NCBI RefSeq assembly: GCF_002379095.1
Contig: NZ_NBZV01000037.1
Location: forward strand, 1 to 46,670
DNA: 46,670 nucleotides
Source: Polaromonas sp. AER18D-145
Lineage (GTDB): Bacteria; Pseudomonadota; Gammaproteobacteria; Burkholderiales; Burkholderiaceae_C
Direction: 5' to 3'
Below the pieces are notes generated by a model. That model worked only from the letters and a program-made list of their open reading frames with translations, had not been told where the DNA came from and searched no databases. The translations under genes were made by a program, and so were the position numbers. Below, in pieces: positions 25,443 through 33,295 of the stretch. Within the stretch, counting starts at the first letter, position 1; each line of letters starts with the position of its first letter.

Positions 25443-26750
25443 TCACGCTCCCCACACACCACTGACAAGGACCAGGGTCACCAGCAAGGGCACGGCGTAG
25501 CGCAAACTGACGTGCCAGAGTTTGCCCGCGAGGCTGTTGTCCAGGTCGCTGGCCGCCATCGCATCGCGACGCGGCCAGATCCAGCCCAGGAACAGCGCGA
25601 TCAACAGGCCGTTCAGGGGCCGCAGAATGTCGGCCGTGATGAAGTCCATCAAGTCGAGAATTCCCCGACCGCCCGTCGTTGTCAGGCCGGCCCAGGGGCC
25701 GTACCCCAGCGAAGCGGGGATACCCAGGGCGAAGATGAGGCTTCCGAATCCCAGGCTGGCAAGCGGGCGTGACCAGCCGAAGCGTTGCATGGCGAAGGCC
25801 ACCGGCACTTCGAGCAGTGACACCGCCGAGGTCAGGGCCGCGATGGCCAGCAGGGCGAAGAAGGCGGCTCCGACCCACGCCCCCCCGGGCATCTGGGAAA
25901 AAACCTCAGGCAGCACCACAAAAGCGAGGGCGGGACCCTGGGCCGGGTTCAGTCCGAAGCTGAAGACGGCAGGAAAAATGATCAACCCGGCCGTGACGGC
26001 GAACAGCGTGTCGCCCAAGGCGATGGTGAGCACGGCGCCAGGCAACCGGCGCTTGGGGGGCAGGTAGCTGCCGTAGGTGATCATCACCCCCATGGCCAGT
26101 CCCATCGAGAAAAATGCCTGGCCGAGCGCAGCCAGATAGACCTTGGGTTGCGTCAGCGCCGTCCAGTCGGGGCTGAACAGAAAGGCCAGGCCGCGCTGGA
26201 AGCCGGGCAGGGTGGCGCTGTGGACGGCCAGTGCCAGCAGCAGCAAGCCCAGGGCCGGCATCAGGAGTTTGCTGACAGCCTCAATGCCACGCTCAATGCC
26301 ACCGGCGACGACGGCAACCGTCAGCGCCATGACGGCAAGCTGCCAGACCAGCGGTTCGACCGGCTGCGCAATGAAGCTGCGAAACCCGCCGGCGAAACCT
26401 GCCACTGCGAATTCCCGCGCGCTGCCACCGAGGTACAGCGAGAAATATTTCAGGACCCAGCCGGCGATCACCGCGTAGTAGGCCAGGATCATGCTGGCGA
26501 CAAACACGCCCAACAGCCCCACGCGCCTCCATCGCGAGTCGGGCGCCAGCATTTCCATGGCCGCCGCACCTTCGCGCTGGGTACTGCGGCCCAGGGCGAA
26601 TTCCCCCAGCAGCAAGGGCACACCGACGAGAAGCACCATCACGACATAGACGAGAAGAAACGCACCGCCGCCGTTTTCTCCCGCTACGTAGGAGAAGCGC
26701 CAGACGTTGCCGATTCCCACGGACCCGAGCGTCGCCAGCAGGAAGCCCAT
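25443..26750 (-). CDS. Sodium:neurotransmitter symporter family (SNF/NSS) transporter, start uncertain
   Basis: 435 residues from the first available ATG, about eleven membrane helices. GIGNVWRFSYVAGENGGGAF (helix 1, sodium and substrate site) is diagnostic of NSS/LeuT-type symporters, which take up amino acids with Na+. In the family, residues like R-E-x-W-G precede helix 1. Here KDREHWGPG is present in frame just upstream of the ATG at 26750, yet no ATG, GTG or TTG lies between it and the upstream stop; only an ATT (26852-26850) does. An ATG at 26800-26798 is one base out of frame. So the start is either ATT, or the gene has a one-base lesion. Confidence 0.8.
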   Translation of the reverse strand: MGFLLATLGSVGIGNVWRFSYVAGENGGGAFLLVYVVMVLLVGVPLLLGEFALGRSTQREGAAAMEMLAPDSRWRRVGLLGVFVASMILAYYAVIAGWVLKYFSLYLGGSAREFAVAGFAGGFRSFIAQPVEPLVWQLAVMALTVAVVAGGIERGIEAVSKLLMPALGLLLLALAVHSATLPGFQRGLAFLFSPDWTALTQPKVYLAALGQAFFSMGLAMGVMITYGSYLPPKRRLPGAVLTIALGDTLFAVTAGLIIFPAVFSFGLNPAQGPALAFVVLPEVFSQMPGGAWVGAAFFALLAIAALTSAVSLLEVPVAFAMQRFGWSRPLASLGFGSLIFALGIPASLGYGPWAGLTTTGGRGILDLMDFITADILRPLNGLLIALFLGWIWPRRDAMAASDLDNSLAGKLWHVSLRYAVPLLVTLVLVSGVWGA

Positions 26751-27064
26751 GCCGGGGCCCCAGTGTTCACGATCCTTCTGTTGGCTGGTTTGTTTTGCAT
26801 CGAGCTGGTCCCGGTTTCGCGCCGTGCAGGTTTGTGTGAATGAAGCCGCAATGTATCAGGACACTATACGTGCCAATGTCATGGAGCATCCTTCAGGGGG
26901 CTGGCTTCCCCGGAGCGCCAGAAACACCGCGTACGCCGGTCCGTCGGCCGTGAAGGGGCCGCGCTGGCGACTGGCCGGATTTGTGGGCCTGCATTGATAA
27001 ATCGCAAATTTCTTTTTCAGCGGCTGCCCACAATGGAAACATCTGTTATTTACTGGGGACGGCA
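26751..27064. other. 314-bp gap between divergent symporter and HPF-type genes
   Basis: The left part (to about 26860) probably encodes the N-terminus of the symporter (see that entry). The right part is the leader of the HPF/cold-shock gene and contains an FNR-like site at 26994-27007 and an AT-rich stretch (27000-27056) suited to a promoter. No other gene is evident. Confidence 0.5.
26994..27007. promoter_or_regulatory. Weak FNR/Anr-like box upstream of the HPF/cold-shock gene
   Basis: TTGATaaatCGCAA has a perfect left half and three of five matches in the right half of the FNR consensus, 58 bp before the ATG. It is weaker than those at 25336 and 39031. Confidence 0.35.
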
Positions 27065-27610
27065 ATGCAGGTTCCGGTTCATATCCAGTTTCGCGGCCTG
27101 GCGCCTTCCAACGCGCTGGAGACCCGTGCACGCGAGCATGCCCACCGACTGGAGACGTTTGCACCAGACATCATGAGCTGCCGGGTTGCCATCGAGCTGG
27201 CGCAAAAGCACCAGCACCAGGGGCGGCCTTACAGCGTGCACATCGACCTCACGCTGCCCGGCCATGAACTCGTGGCGAACCGGGTCCAGGATGAGGATGT
27301 GTATGTCGCCTTGCGGGACGCCTTCGACAACATGAAGCGCCAGATCGAAGACGTGGTGCGCCAGCGCAGGGGGCATGAAAAGCAGCATGCCGTGCCCTTG
27401 CATGGCGAGGTGGTGCGCCTGGACGGTGAGGGCGGCTTCGGCTTCATCCGCACCCCCGATGGCAACGAGTATTACTTCAGCCGCGACAACGTGGCCGGCA
27501 CGCCTTTTGAACACATGCAGACCGGCAGCGCCGTGCAGTTTCTTCCAGAGGCCGGCAGCCAGGGCTTGCAGGCCAGGCGCGTGAGCCTGGGCAAACACGG
27601 CATGGGTTGA
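27065..27610 (+). CDS. Ribosome hibernation factor (HPF/RaiA) fused to a cold-shock domain
   Basis: 181 residues. The N-terminal 100 are an S30EA/HPF domain: MQVPVHIQFRGLAPSNALET, then RVAIELAQKHQHQGRPYSVH and a DVYVALRDAFDNMKRQIED helix. The C-terminal domain (about 116-175) is cold-shock-like, with GEGGFGFIRTPDG (RNP1-like) and EYYFSRDNV (RNP2-like). HPF domains bind the decoding site of idle ribosomes; the added domain should contact RNA. This order is known in proteobacterial stress proteins, but the combined activity is not characterised to my knowledge. The ATG at 27065 fits the HPF N-terminus. A 10-bp tandem array follows the stop. Confidence 0.87.
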   Translation: MQVPVHIQFRGLAPSNALETRAREHAHRLETFAPDIMSCRVAIELAQKHQHQGRPYSVHIDLTLPGHELVANRVQDEDVYVALRDAFDNMKRQIEDVVRQRRGHEKQHAVPLHGEVVRLDGEGGFGFIRTPDGNEYYFSRDNVAGTPFEHMQTGSAVQFLPEAGSQGLQARRVSLGKHGMG

Positions 27611-27620
27611 GCGGCCAATG

Positions 27621-27670
27621 TGCATTGACAGGCATTGACAGGCATTGACAGGCATTGACAGGATGTGACA
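27621..27670. repeat. 10-bp tandem array, five units
   Basis: TGCATTGACA, three copies of GGCATTGACA, then the diverged GGATGTGACA. The unit length is one helical turn and each good unit contains TTGACA, the consensus -35 hexamer. It lies 25 bp before the CBS gene. No clear -10 follows at 16-18 bp, so promoter function is unproven. Slippage could vary copy number. Confidence 0.85.
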
Positions 27671-27695
27671 CGTCTGGGCAATCGGGAGAAAAAAC

Positions 27696-28157
27696 ATGGG
27701 TGAACGTCTGACGACAGGAGAAATCTGCACTCGCAGTGTGACCATCGCTTTCCGGACGACCTCCGTCGACGGGGCGGCACGCCTGATGCGGGACAACCAT
27801 GTCGGCTGCCTCGTGGTGGTCGATGAGGTGGAAGGCCGGCGCATCGTGGTGGGTGTGCTCACCGACCGTGACATCGTGACCGCCGTGGTCGCGCCAGGAC
27901 TCGATGCCGCGACCTTGACCGTTGACGGCGTGATGACCACCGATCTGGTCACCGCGCGCGAGGACGACTCGCTCATCGACCTGATGCGCGGCATGCGCCG
28001 CAAGGGGGTGCGCCGCGTTCCGGTCGTGGGCGGGCAGGACGAACTGATCGGTGTGGTGACACTCGACGATGTGCTCGGCGTCCTGTCCGAGGAGCTGAGC
28101 CTGCTGATGGGCACCGTCGACAGCGAAGGCAAACGCGAACGCAAGATGAGGCAATAG
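27696..28157 (+). CDS. CBS-domain-pair protein
   Basis: 153 residues made of two CBS motifs, the first with RTTSVDGAARLMRDNHVGCL and GVLTDRDIVTAVV, the second with VTAREDDSLIDLMRGMRRKG (a close parallel) and GVVTLDDVLGVLSEE. CBS pairs (Bateman modules) bind AMP, ATP or similar ligands and usually regulate a partner. As a stand-alone module its partner is unknown. GGGAG stands before the ATG. It lies downstream of the HPF fusion on the same strand, suggesting a shared energy-stress role. Confidence 0.87.
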   Translation: MGERLTTGEICTRSVTIAFRTTSVDGAARLMRDNHVGCLVVVDEVEGRRIVVGVLTDRDIVTAVVAPGLDAATLTVDGVMTTDLVTAREDDSLIDLMRGMRRKGVRRVPVVGGQDELIGVVTLDDVLGVLSEELSLLMGTVDSEGKRERKMRQ

Positions 28158-28162
28158 GCCCA

Positions 28163-29359
28163 TCACCACCTGAGTTGCCAACTGCCGTCGGCCTGCAGTT
28201 CCACCCCTGTGCCTGATTCCCGGCCCCCGGATTCCAGCAGCGATTGCAGGTGATGCCGCGCCGCGGCGTCTGCATGCCTGAGCTGCAGGCGGCGCAACTG
28301 CATGGGCACGATGTCGAACCTCTGCAGCGCGCCACTCGCGCGTGAGAGCTGCGCAAAATACAGGCACACGGCACTGGCGTCAAAACCCTCCTCGAACGAG
28401 ATGCCTTCATAGTCGTTGATGAGGTCGCCGCAGCCATACAGAATGAGTCGCCCGCGGTAAACCTCGACAGGCCGTGGATGGTGCGACGAGTGACCGTGGA
28501 TCACATCGGCTGCGCCCAGGTCGATCAGGCGCCGCGCAAAGCGGCGGTGCAGCCGGGGCACCTCGGCGCCCCAATTCCCGCCCCAATGCAGCGAGACCAC
28601 AACCAGGTCCCCGGCCCGGCGCTGCTGCGCCACCTGTGCGGCGACCCGCTGCGCGCTGGCCTCGTCCCACGCGGGCAGCAGGGCGACGCCGGCGCTGTCC
28701 GCGGCGCTGCCCGCGGCACTGCCAGGTTTGGCGGCCCAGTCCGACGGCACGCCGCTGTCTGGCGCCGCCCAGGCATACACCAGCAGGCGTGCGTGTTCAC
28801 CAATAGGCCAGGCGGCGGGTGTGCAGGCGGCCTCCAGATGGCTGCCGGCGCCTGCTGTGTGGATGCCGGCCTGCTGCAGGGTGTGCAGGGTCTGGGCCAG
28901 TCCGGCCCGCCCCCAGTCCAGCACATGGTTGTTGGCCAGCACGCAGCCGTCGATGCGCGCGGCGGTGAGACAGCCGATGTTGGCCGGATGCATGCGGTAG
29001 TGAATGCCCTTGCCGGGCCAGGGCTTGCTGGCCGTGGTGATCGCCGTCTCCAGATTGACGATGCGCAGCGCGGGCTGGCGCCGTTCGATCTCGGCCAGGG
29101 CGTCGCCCCAGATATAGTCCGGCGCCACCGGGGCCGGTACCGGCCCGCTGACACCTTCGGCCAGCCGCACGTAGTCGCGTGCGTCGTGCACCCAGCTCTC
29201 GTACAGCACCGGCGCAACGGTGTGCGCCTGGATCTGGTCGATGCCGCGCCCGGTCATCACGTCGCCGGCGAGCCAGAGGGTGAGCAGGTCCTGGCTGGCA
29301 CCCATGCCGCGCACGCCGATGTCGGCGCCGTGCTCGAAGTGTTCCCAATGGTTGTCCAT
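28163..29359 (-). CDS. CapA/PgsA-family metallophosphatase-like protein
   Basis: 398 residues of the CapA family (calcineurin-like fold). The N-terminal LWLAGDVMTGRG carries the first metal ligands, NLETAIT and ANNHVLDWG follow, and later VVSLHWGGNWGAEV and DVIHGHSSHHPRPVEVY supply the His ligands. The family was named for poly-gamma-glutamate capsule synthesis, but most members are cytoplasmic or exported proteins of unknown substrate. There is no signal peptide and no pgsBC neighbours, so a capsule role is not supported here. An internal start (29305) is possible. It is convergent with the CBS gene, 5 bp from its stop. Confidence 0.85.
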   Translation of the reverse strand: MDNHWEHFEHGADIGVRGMGASQDLLTLWLAGDVMTGRGIDQIQAHTVAPVLYESWVHDARDYVRLAEGVSGPVPAPVAPDYIWGDALAEIERRQPALRIVNLETAITTASKPWPGKGIHYRMHPANIGCLTAARIDGCVLANNHVLDWGRAGLAQTLHTLQQAGIHTAGAGSHLEAACTPAAWPIGEHARLLVYAWAAPDSGVPSDWAAKPGSAAGSAADSAGVALLPAWDEASAQRVAAQVAQQRRAGDLVVVSLHWGGNWGAEVPRLHRRFARRLIDLGAADVIHGHSSHHPRPVEVYRGRLILYGCGDLINDYEGISFEEGFDASAVCLYFAQLSRASGALQRFDIVPMQLRRLQLRHADAAARHHLQSLLESGGRESGTGVELQADGSWQLRW

Positions 29360-29624
29360 GGTGTCGATGGCGGTGGCAGAGGAAGGCGGGGTGTGCTCTG
29401 GCCTTCATTTATGCGCCTGGGCGTCGAAGTCGGGTTTGACCATCCGCAAAAGGGGTGTGATCCGCAGCGCGCTGTTTGCCGCCCTGTCCGCAGTGCCAGG
29501 TAAAAAAACTGCCGGCTTGATCTTTGTCAACGCAGGCTGGGCGGCCTCTTCAACAATGGCTGGTTTGATCGGTACAACCTGCGGCCGCCTGTGGCGCGCC
29601 GGCACCCGGGGAGGGAACTGGGCT

Positions 29625-30584
29625 ATGCTGCTTTTTTCGCTGGACTCCGATGCCACCTTTGCGCACGCATTGGCGGCCGCCCTGGCCGTGCCGCTGGCGC
29701 CTCACGAAGACCGGAGCTTCGAGGACGGCGAGCACAAGCTCAGGCCCCTGGTGGACCCGCGCGGCCGGGATGCCTATGTGATTCACAGCCTGCATGGCGG
29801 ACCGGTGGACAGCCCGCATGACAAGCTCTGCCATCTGCTGCTGTTCATGGCCACCCTGCGCGAGCATGGCGCGGCGCGGGTAACGGCGGTGGTGCCCTAC
29901 CTGGCCTATGCCCGCAAGGACCGGCAGACCAAGCCGTTTGACCCGGTCACCCTGCGTTATGTCGCCCAGTTGTTCGATGCGGTCGGCACGGCGCAGCTGA
30001 TCGTGCTCGAGGCCCACAACGTGGCGGCCTTCCAGAACGCCTTTCGCTGTACCACCCTGCACCTGGAAGCACACCGGGTTTTTGACGACCTGGTGCCCCA
30101 ACTGGTTGGTGAAGGGCCGCTGGCCGTGGCTTCACCGGACCCCGGCGGCGTGAAGCGGGCGCAGCTGTGGCGCGAGTCGCTGGAGCAAGCCTTGCAGCGG
30201 CCGGTCGGCTTTGCCATGGTGGACAAGCGCCGCAGCGCCGGCGTGGTCAGCAGCGACAACCTGGTGGCCGGTGATGTGAATGGCAGCACCGTGCTGCTGC
30301 TCGATGACCTGATTGCCAGTGGCGAGACCATGAACCGTGCGGCCGTGGCCTTGCGCCATGCGGGCGCGCGCGAGGTGCTGGCGTTTGCGGCGCACGGCCT
30401 CTTCACGGGCCAGGCGGGCGAGGTGCTGGGGGATGACAGCATCGCGAGCATCGTCGTGACCGACAGCGTGCCGGCCTTTCGCCTGTCGCCGGCGGCCGCG
30501 GTACGCAGCAAGCTGCATGTGGTGTCCACCGTGCCGCTGTTTGCACGGGCCATTAGCGCGACCCATGCGGCATGGCAGCGATGA
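29625..30584 (+). CDS. Ribose-phosphate pyrophosphokinase-like (PRPP synthetase) protein
   Basis: 319 residues. The N-terminal domain has LLFSLDSDATFAHALAAAL and YLAYARKDRQTKPFDPVTLR (the R-K-D-R-x4 catalytic flexible-loop region). The C-terminal phosphoribosyltransferase fold has ASPDPGGVKRAQ and the PRPP-binding loop VLLLDDLIASGETMNRAA. The enzyme makes PRPP from ribose-5-phosphate and ATP. It is shorter and more diverged than housekeeping Prs, so it may be a second copy with a special role. The ATG at 29625 has GGAGGG upstream. Its last 32 bp overlap the convergent kinase-like gene. Confidence 0.87.
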   Translation: MLLFSLDSDATFAHALAAALAVPLAPHEDRSFEDGEHKLRPLVDPRGRDAYVIHSLHGGPVDSPHDKLCHLLLFMATLREHGAARVTAVVPYLAYARKDRQTKPFDPVTLRYVAQLFDAVGTAQLIVLEAHNVAAFQNAFRCTTLHLEAHRVFDDLVPQLVGEGPLAVASPDPGGVKRAQLWRESLEQALQRPVGFAMVDKRRSAGVVSSDNLVAGDVNGSTVLLLDDLIASGETMNRAAVALRHAGAREVLAFAAHGLFTGQAGEVLGDDSIASIVVTDSVPAFRLSPAAAVRSKLHVVSTVPLFARAISATHAAWQR

Positions 30585-31635
30585 CGGGCGCGCGGCCTGC
30601 CGGCCCGGCGAGGGCGTCCAGGGCGGCCATGGCGCCGGCGATGTACCGGCCAGCGCGCGGCGGCCACTGGTCGGGCAGGCGCGGCACCGGGTCGAGCAGA
30701 TGCGCCATGGCCAGACGGGCGCGCACCAGGGCGCGGTAGGCGGTGTACAAGTGCATCAGCGCCGGGGGTGGGGCGTCCCCCAGGGCGGCGGCGCAGCCTG
30801 ATGCGAGGCGCTGCCCAATCCACGGCGCGCCCGCCACTTCGCATTCCATGCCGAGGTAGGCGAGTTCATCAAAGGGATCGGCCTGGCGCAGCTGCGGGTT
30901 GAACTCCAGGCAGTCGATGACCACCGGGGGCTGGAGCAGGCACACGTGCTCGGGGCGCAGGTCGCCGTGCCCGTCGAGCACGCGCTGGCCGCACGCGCGT
31001 TCGCGCAGCAGGCCGGCACCCTGCGCCAGGGCCAGATCCAGCCGGTCAATCGCCAGCGCGGCATCGGGCAGTTGGAACTGCGGGCGCAGCAGCACCTCGC
31101 GGTTGGCGGCCTGTTCGTATTGGAAGCGGGCCAGGTAGTCGTCCGGGCTCAGTGCCATGACCGGTGCGCTGCGGTAGAACGTGGCCAGCACGGCGACCAG
31201 CGCGTCGATATCCTCAGGCGCGACACGCCCTTGCGTGATCAGCTGGTCCAGCATTCGGTCCCCGGGCAGGCGCCGCATGCAGACCAGCCAGTCGACGGTG
31301 TCACCAGGGCTGTTGGCAGGTGTCTGCAGGCGCGCTTCCGTTTCCGGCAGCAGTTCGAAGACGCCGTCGTGCCATTGCAGTGCCATCAGTCCCAGGTAGA
31401 CGCCAGGGGCCAGGCGCCGATTCAGCCTGACTTCTTCGCGGCAATAAAACTCGCGAGCCTTCAGTGTGGTGAAGTCGAGGAAGGGAAAACGCACCGGTTT
31501 TTTGAGTTTGTAGACCCGGTCGCCGACCAGGAACACCCAGGACATATGGGTCTCGATGCATTGTGGACGCTGCGCGGCATCGCCGTAGGCCTCGGACCGT
31601 TGCAGGAATGTCAGCTTGTCCGCAAAGTCAGGCAT
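30553..31635 (-). CDS. Aminoglycoside-phosphotransferase-like kinase
   Basis: 360 residues of the APH/choline-kinase fold. ETHMSWVFLVGDRVYKLKKPV gives the nucleotide-binding Lys region; the catalytic loop is LDGHGDLRPEHVCL (about 242-255; HGD motif) and the metal-binding Asp is in VIDCLEFNP. In many bacteria this COG2187-type domain is followed by an AAA-type kinase domain; here only the first half is present. Antibiotic phosphorylation should not be assumed. AGGGG at 31648-31644 is the ribosome binding site, and it can pair with a hairpin loop in the leader. Its last 32 bp overlap the PRPP synthetase gene tail to tail. Confidence 0.8.
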   Translation of the reverse strand: MPDFADKLTFLQRSEAYGDAAQRPQCIETHMSWVFLVGDRVYKLKKPVRFPFLDFTTLKAREFYCREEVRLNRRLAPGVYLGLMALQWHDGVFELLPETEARLQTPANSPGDTVDWLVCMRRLPGDRMLDQLITQGRVAPEDIDALVAVLATFYRSAPVMALSPDDYLARFQYEQAANREVLLRPQFQLPDAALAIDRLDLALAQGAGLLRERACGQRVLDGHGDLRPEHVCLLQPPVVIDCLEFNPQLRQADPFDELAYLGMECEVAGAPWIGQRLASGCAAALGDAPPPALMHLYTAYRALVRARLAMAHLLDPVPRLPDQWPPRAGRYIAGAMAALDALAGPAGRAPVIAAMPHGSR

Positions 31636-31643
31636 CAATACAA

Positions 31644-31706
31644 CCCCTGAAACTGACCCGCCAGCCTTTTCAGGGGCTGGCGGCTGTGGTGAGGACCCCG
31701 GGTCAG
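31644..31706 (-). promoter_or_regulatory. Structured 5' leader that can hide the kinase ribosome binding site
   Basis: In the minus-strand transcript a 9-bp stem forms from 31683-31675 (CCGCCAGCC) and 31666-31658 (GGCTGGCGG). Its loop side, CCCCTGAAA (31676-31668), is exactly complementary to TTTCAGGGG (31652-31644), which contains the Shine-Dalgarno sequence. Both together would be an H-type pseudoknot; otherwise the two helices compete. A further 7-bp pairing, CTGACCC (31706-31700) with GGGTCAG (31659-31653), encloses the first stem. The ligand, if any, is unknown. Confidence 0.55.
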
Positions 31707-31926
31707 TGTGTCGGGCTGACTCGTCTGGGGACGTCCTCATCCGTCCCGGTGTAGCACACCGGAACTCGGATCGATCGCTCGACCCCCCCAGCTCCGTACC
31801 CCACCGGCTTCGCTGAGCAAAACCCGCAAGATACGTTTTCAATATAGTGTCCGGCGCGCCACCTGTCTTTGAGAAATGTCAAATCGACTTTAAAAAAAGG
31901 GCTTCGCAGGGGACAGGCAGCGGCGT

Positions 31927-32621
31927 TCACCGGCCCCGGTCAGCCCCGGTCATGCCGAGCGCCAGAAACGCAGCGGCACACAGGTCTGCAGCCGGTGCAC
32001 GGCCTGCTCCATCAGTGCCCAGCGCCATCAGCTCGGCATAGGCCTGCTGGGCCAGCCGCGCCGGCACCACGGTGTCGAGCTGGCCATGCAGCAGGTGGAT
32101 GGTGGTGAGGCCGGGTGCCTTGTCGGGCCAGGCCGCGTAAGGTCCCGAAAAGGCCAGCACCCGGCCGACCAGCCCGTCGTGCTGGTCGCTGAGCGCCAGC
32201 GCCATGGTGGCGCCCTGCGAAAAGCCGGCCAGCGCCGTGTCGGACTGCAGGATGCCGAAGCGCTCCTGCTGCTCGCGGATGAAGCGGGCCAGCGCCGGCA
32301 CGGCCTGGGCCACACGTTCGGCCCGGTTCGCATCGGTCAGCTCGAAGGTCGGAAACCAGTGGCGCTCGGTCTTGCCGAGGTGGATGGCCTCGACACCTTC
32401 CGGCATCACGATGGCGGCCTCGGCAAAAGACTCACCGAGCAGGGTGGCCAGGTCCAGCATGTCCACGGCCGAACCGCCGGCGCCATGCAGCAGCACAAAC
32501 AGCTGGCGCGGCGGGGTGGCGGGGTGGCAGGCAAGAGTTCCAGGGTTTCGAGGGGCGCGGCGTTCAGCGGGCGGGCATCTGGTTGTTCATGCGCAGGTGG
32601 GGCCGGGTGCGGGATTGACAA
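31927..32621 (-). pseudogene. Phospholipase/carboxylesterase-like gene broken by an 8-bp duplication
   Basis: The long open frame (about 190 codons from 32496) starts abruptly at LLHGAGGSAVDML, inside the first core strand of an alpha/beta hydrolase, and has the nucleophile elbow GFSQGA and the Asp region HGQLDTVVP. The missing N-terminus (APLETLELLPATPP) lies just upstream in another frame. Between them GGGGTGGC is exactly duplicated (32513-32520, 32521-32528). Removing one copy joins LPATPP to RQLFVLLHG in frame and gives 228 residues from a TTG at 32621, a normal YpfH-like length. The usual C-terminal Gly-His is not visible either, so the 3' end may also be altered. It is the last gene of the miaA/LolD-like run. 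Confidence 0.65.
32513..32528. repeat. 8-bp tandem duplication causing a frameshift
   Basis: Two exact copies of GGGGTGGC in a row. Eight is not a multiple of three, so gain or loss of one unit shifts the esterase frame; loss restores it. Confidence 0.85.
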
Positions 32622-32647
32622 ACTGCCGTCTGCAGGGCCGCGCCCTC

Positions 32648-33295
32648 TCAGCCGGTGATGCCTTCGCTGCTCAGGTGCAGCACGCGGTCGGCGCGCGCGG
32701 CCGCGGTTTCCGAGTGGGTGACCAGCACCAGCGCGGCGCCGTGTTCACGGGTTTGCGCCACCAGCGCGTCCATCACCCGGGCGGCGGTGGTGGGGTCGAG
32801 GTTGCCGGTCGGCTCGTCGGCCAGCAGCAGGCGGGGGCGGTGGATCAGGGCGCGCGCGATTGCCACGCGCTGCAGCTGTCCGCCCGAGAGCTGCTGCGGC
32901 AGGCGCTCGCCCAGGCCTGCGAGGCCGACGGCGGCCAGCATGGCCTGCACCCGCGCAGCGTCGTGCTGGCCGAGCAGCAACAGGGGCAGGGCGACGTTTT
33001 GCGCCACGTCCAGGTGCGGCAACACATGAAAGGCCTGGAAGACGAAGCCGACTTTTTCACGGCGCAGCAGGGCGCGCTGGTCGTCGCCGAGCGTGCCCAG
33101 GTCCACGCCATCGAGCGACACCGAACCCGCATCCCAGCTGTCCAGCCCGGCCATGCAGTTGAGCAGCGTCGATTTGCCGACACCCGACTCGCCGACGATG
33201 GCGACAAACTCGCCGGGTGCGACCTGCAGCGAGACGTTGTTGAACACCACGACGTCGCCGTAGTGTTTGCTGAGCTTGTCGACGATGAGGCTCAT
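32648..33295 (-). CDS. LolD-like ABC transporter ATP-binding protein
   Basis: 215 residues. Walker [10 protein letters not shown] (about 35-43), signature LSGGQLQR (about 136-143), Walker [13 protein letters not shown] and the His switch VTHSE are intact, and the TGNLD motif is typical of the LolD/MacB/FtsE group, which work with FtsX-type permeases. No permease gene is adjacent. The large FtsX permease at 20418-23129 lacks an ATPase and is the only candidate partner in the window. The ATG overlaps the miaA stop (ATGA), so it is translationally coupled to miaA. Confidence 0.88.
   Translation of the reverse strand: MSLIVDKLSKHYGDVVVFNNVSLQVAPGEFVAIVGESGVGKSTLLNCMAGLDSWDAGSVSLDGVDLGTLGDDQRALLRREKVGFVFQAFHVLPHLDVAQNVALPLLLLGQHDAARVQAMLAAVGLAGLGERLPQQLSGGQLQRVAIARALIHRPRLLLADEPTGNLDPTTAARVMDALVAQTREHGAALVLVTHSETAAARADRVLHLSSEGITG

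Noticed and set aside
27621..27670. Possible CRISPR array
   Set aside because: Units are 10 bp with no spacers, and no cas genes are near. It is a simple tandem repeat.
30553..31635. Antibiotic-resistance aminoglycoside phosphotransferase
   Set aside because: The fold is shared, but the sequence matches the COG2187-type housekeeping group better and nothing indicates resistance or mobility.
31707..31760. Possible mini-ykkC-like guanidine riboswitch (GGGACG and CGTCCC segments upstream of the kinase gene)
   Set aside because: The paired ACGR-loop hairpins do not have the required form; only generic GC stems are present.
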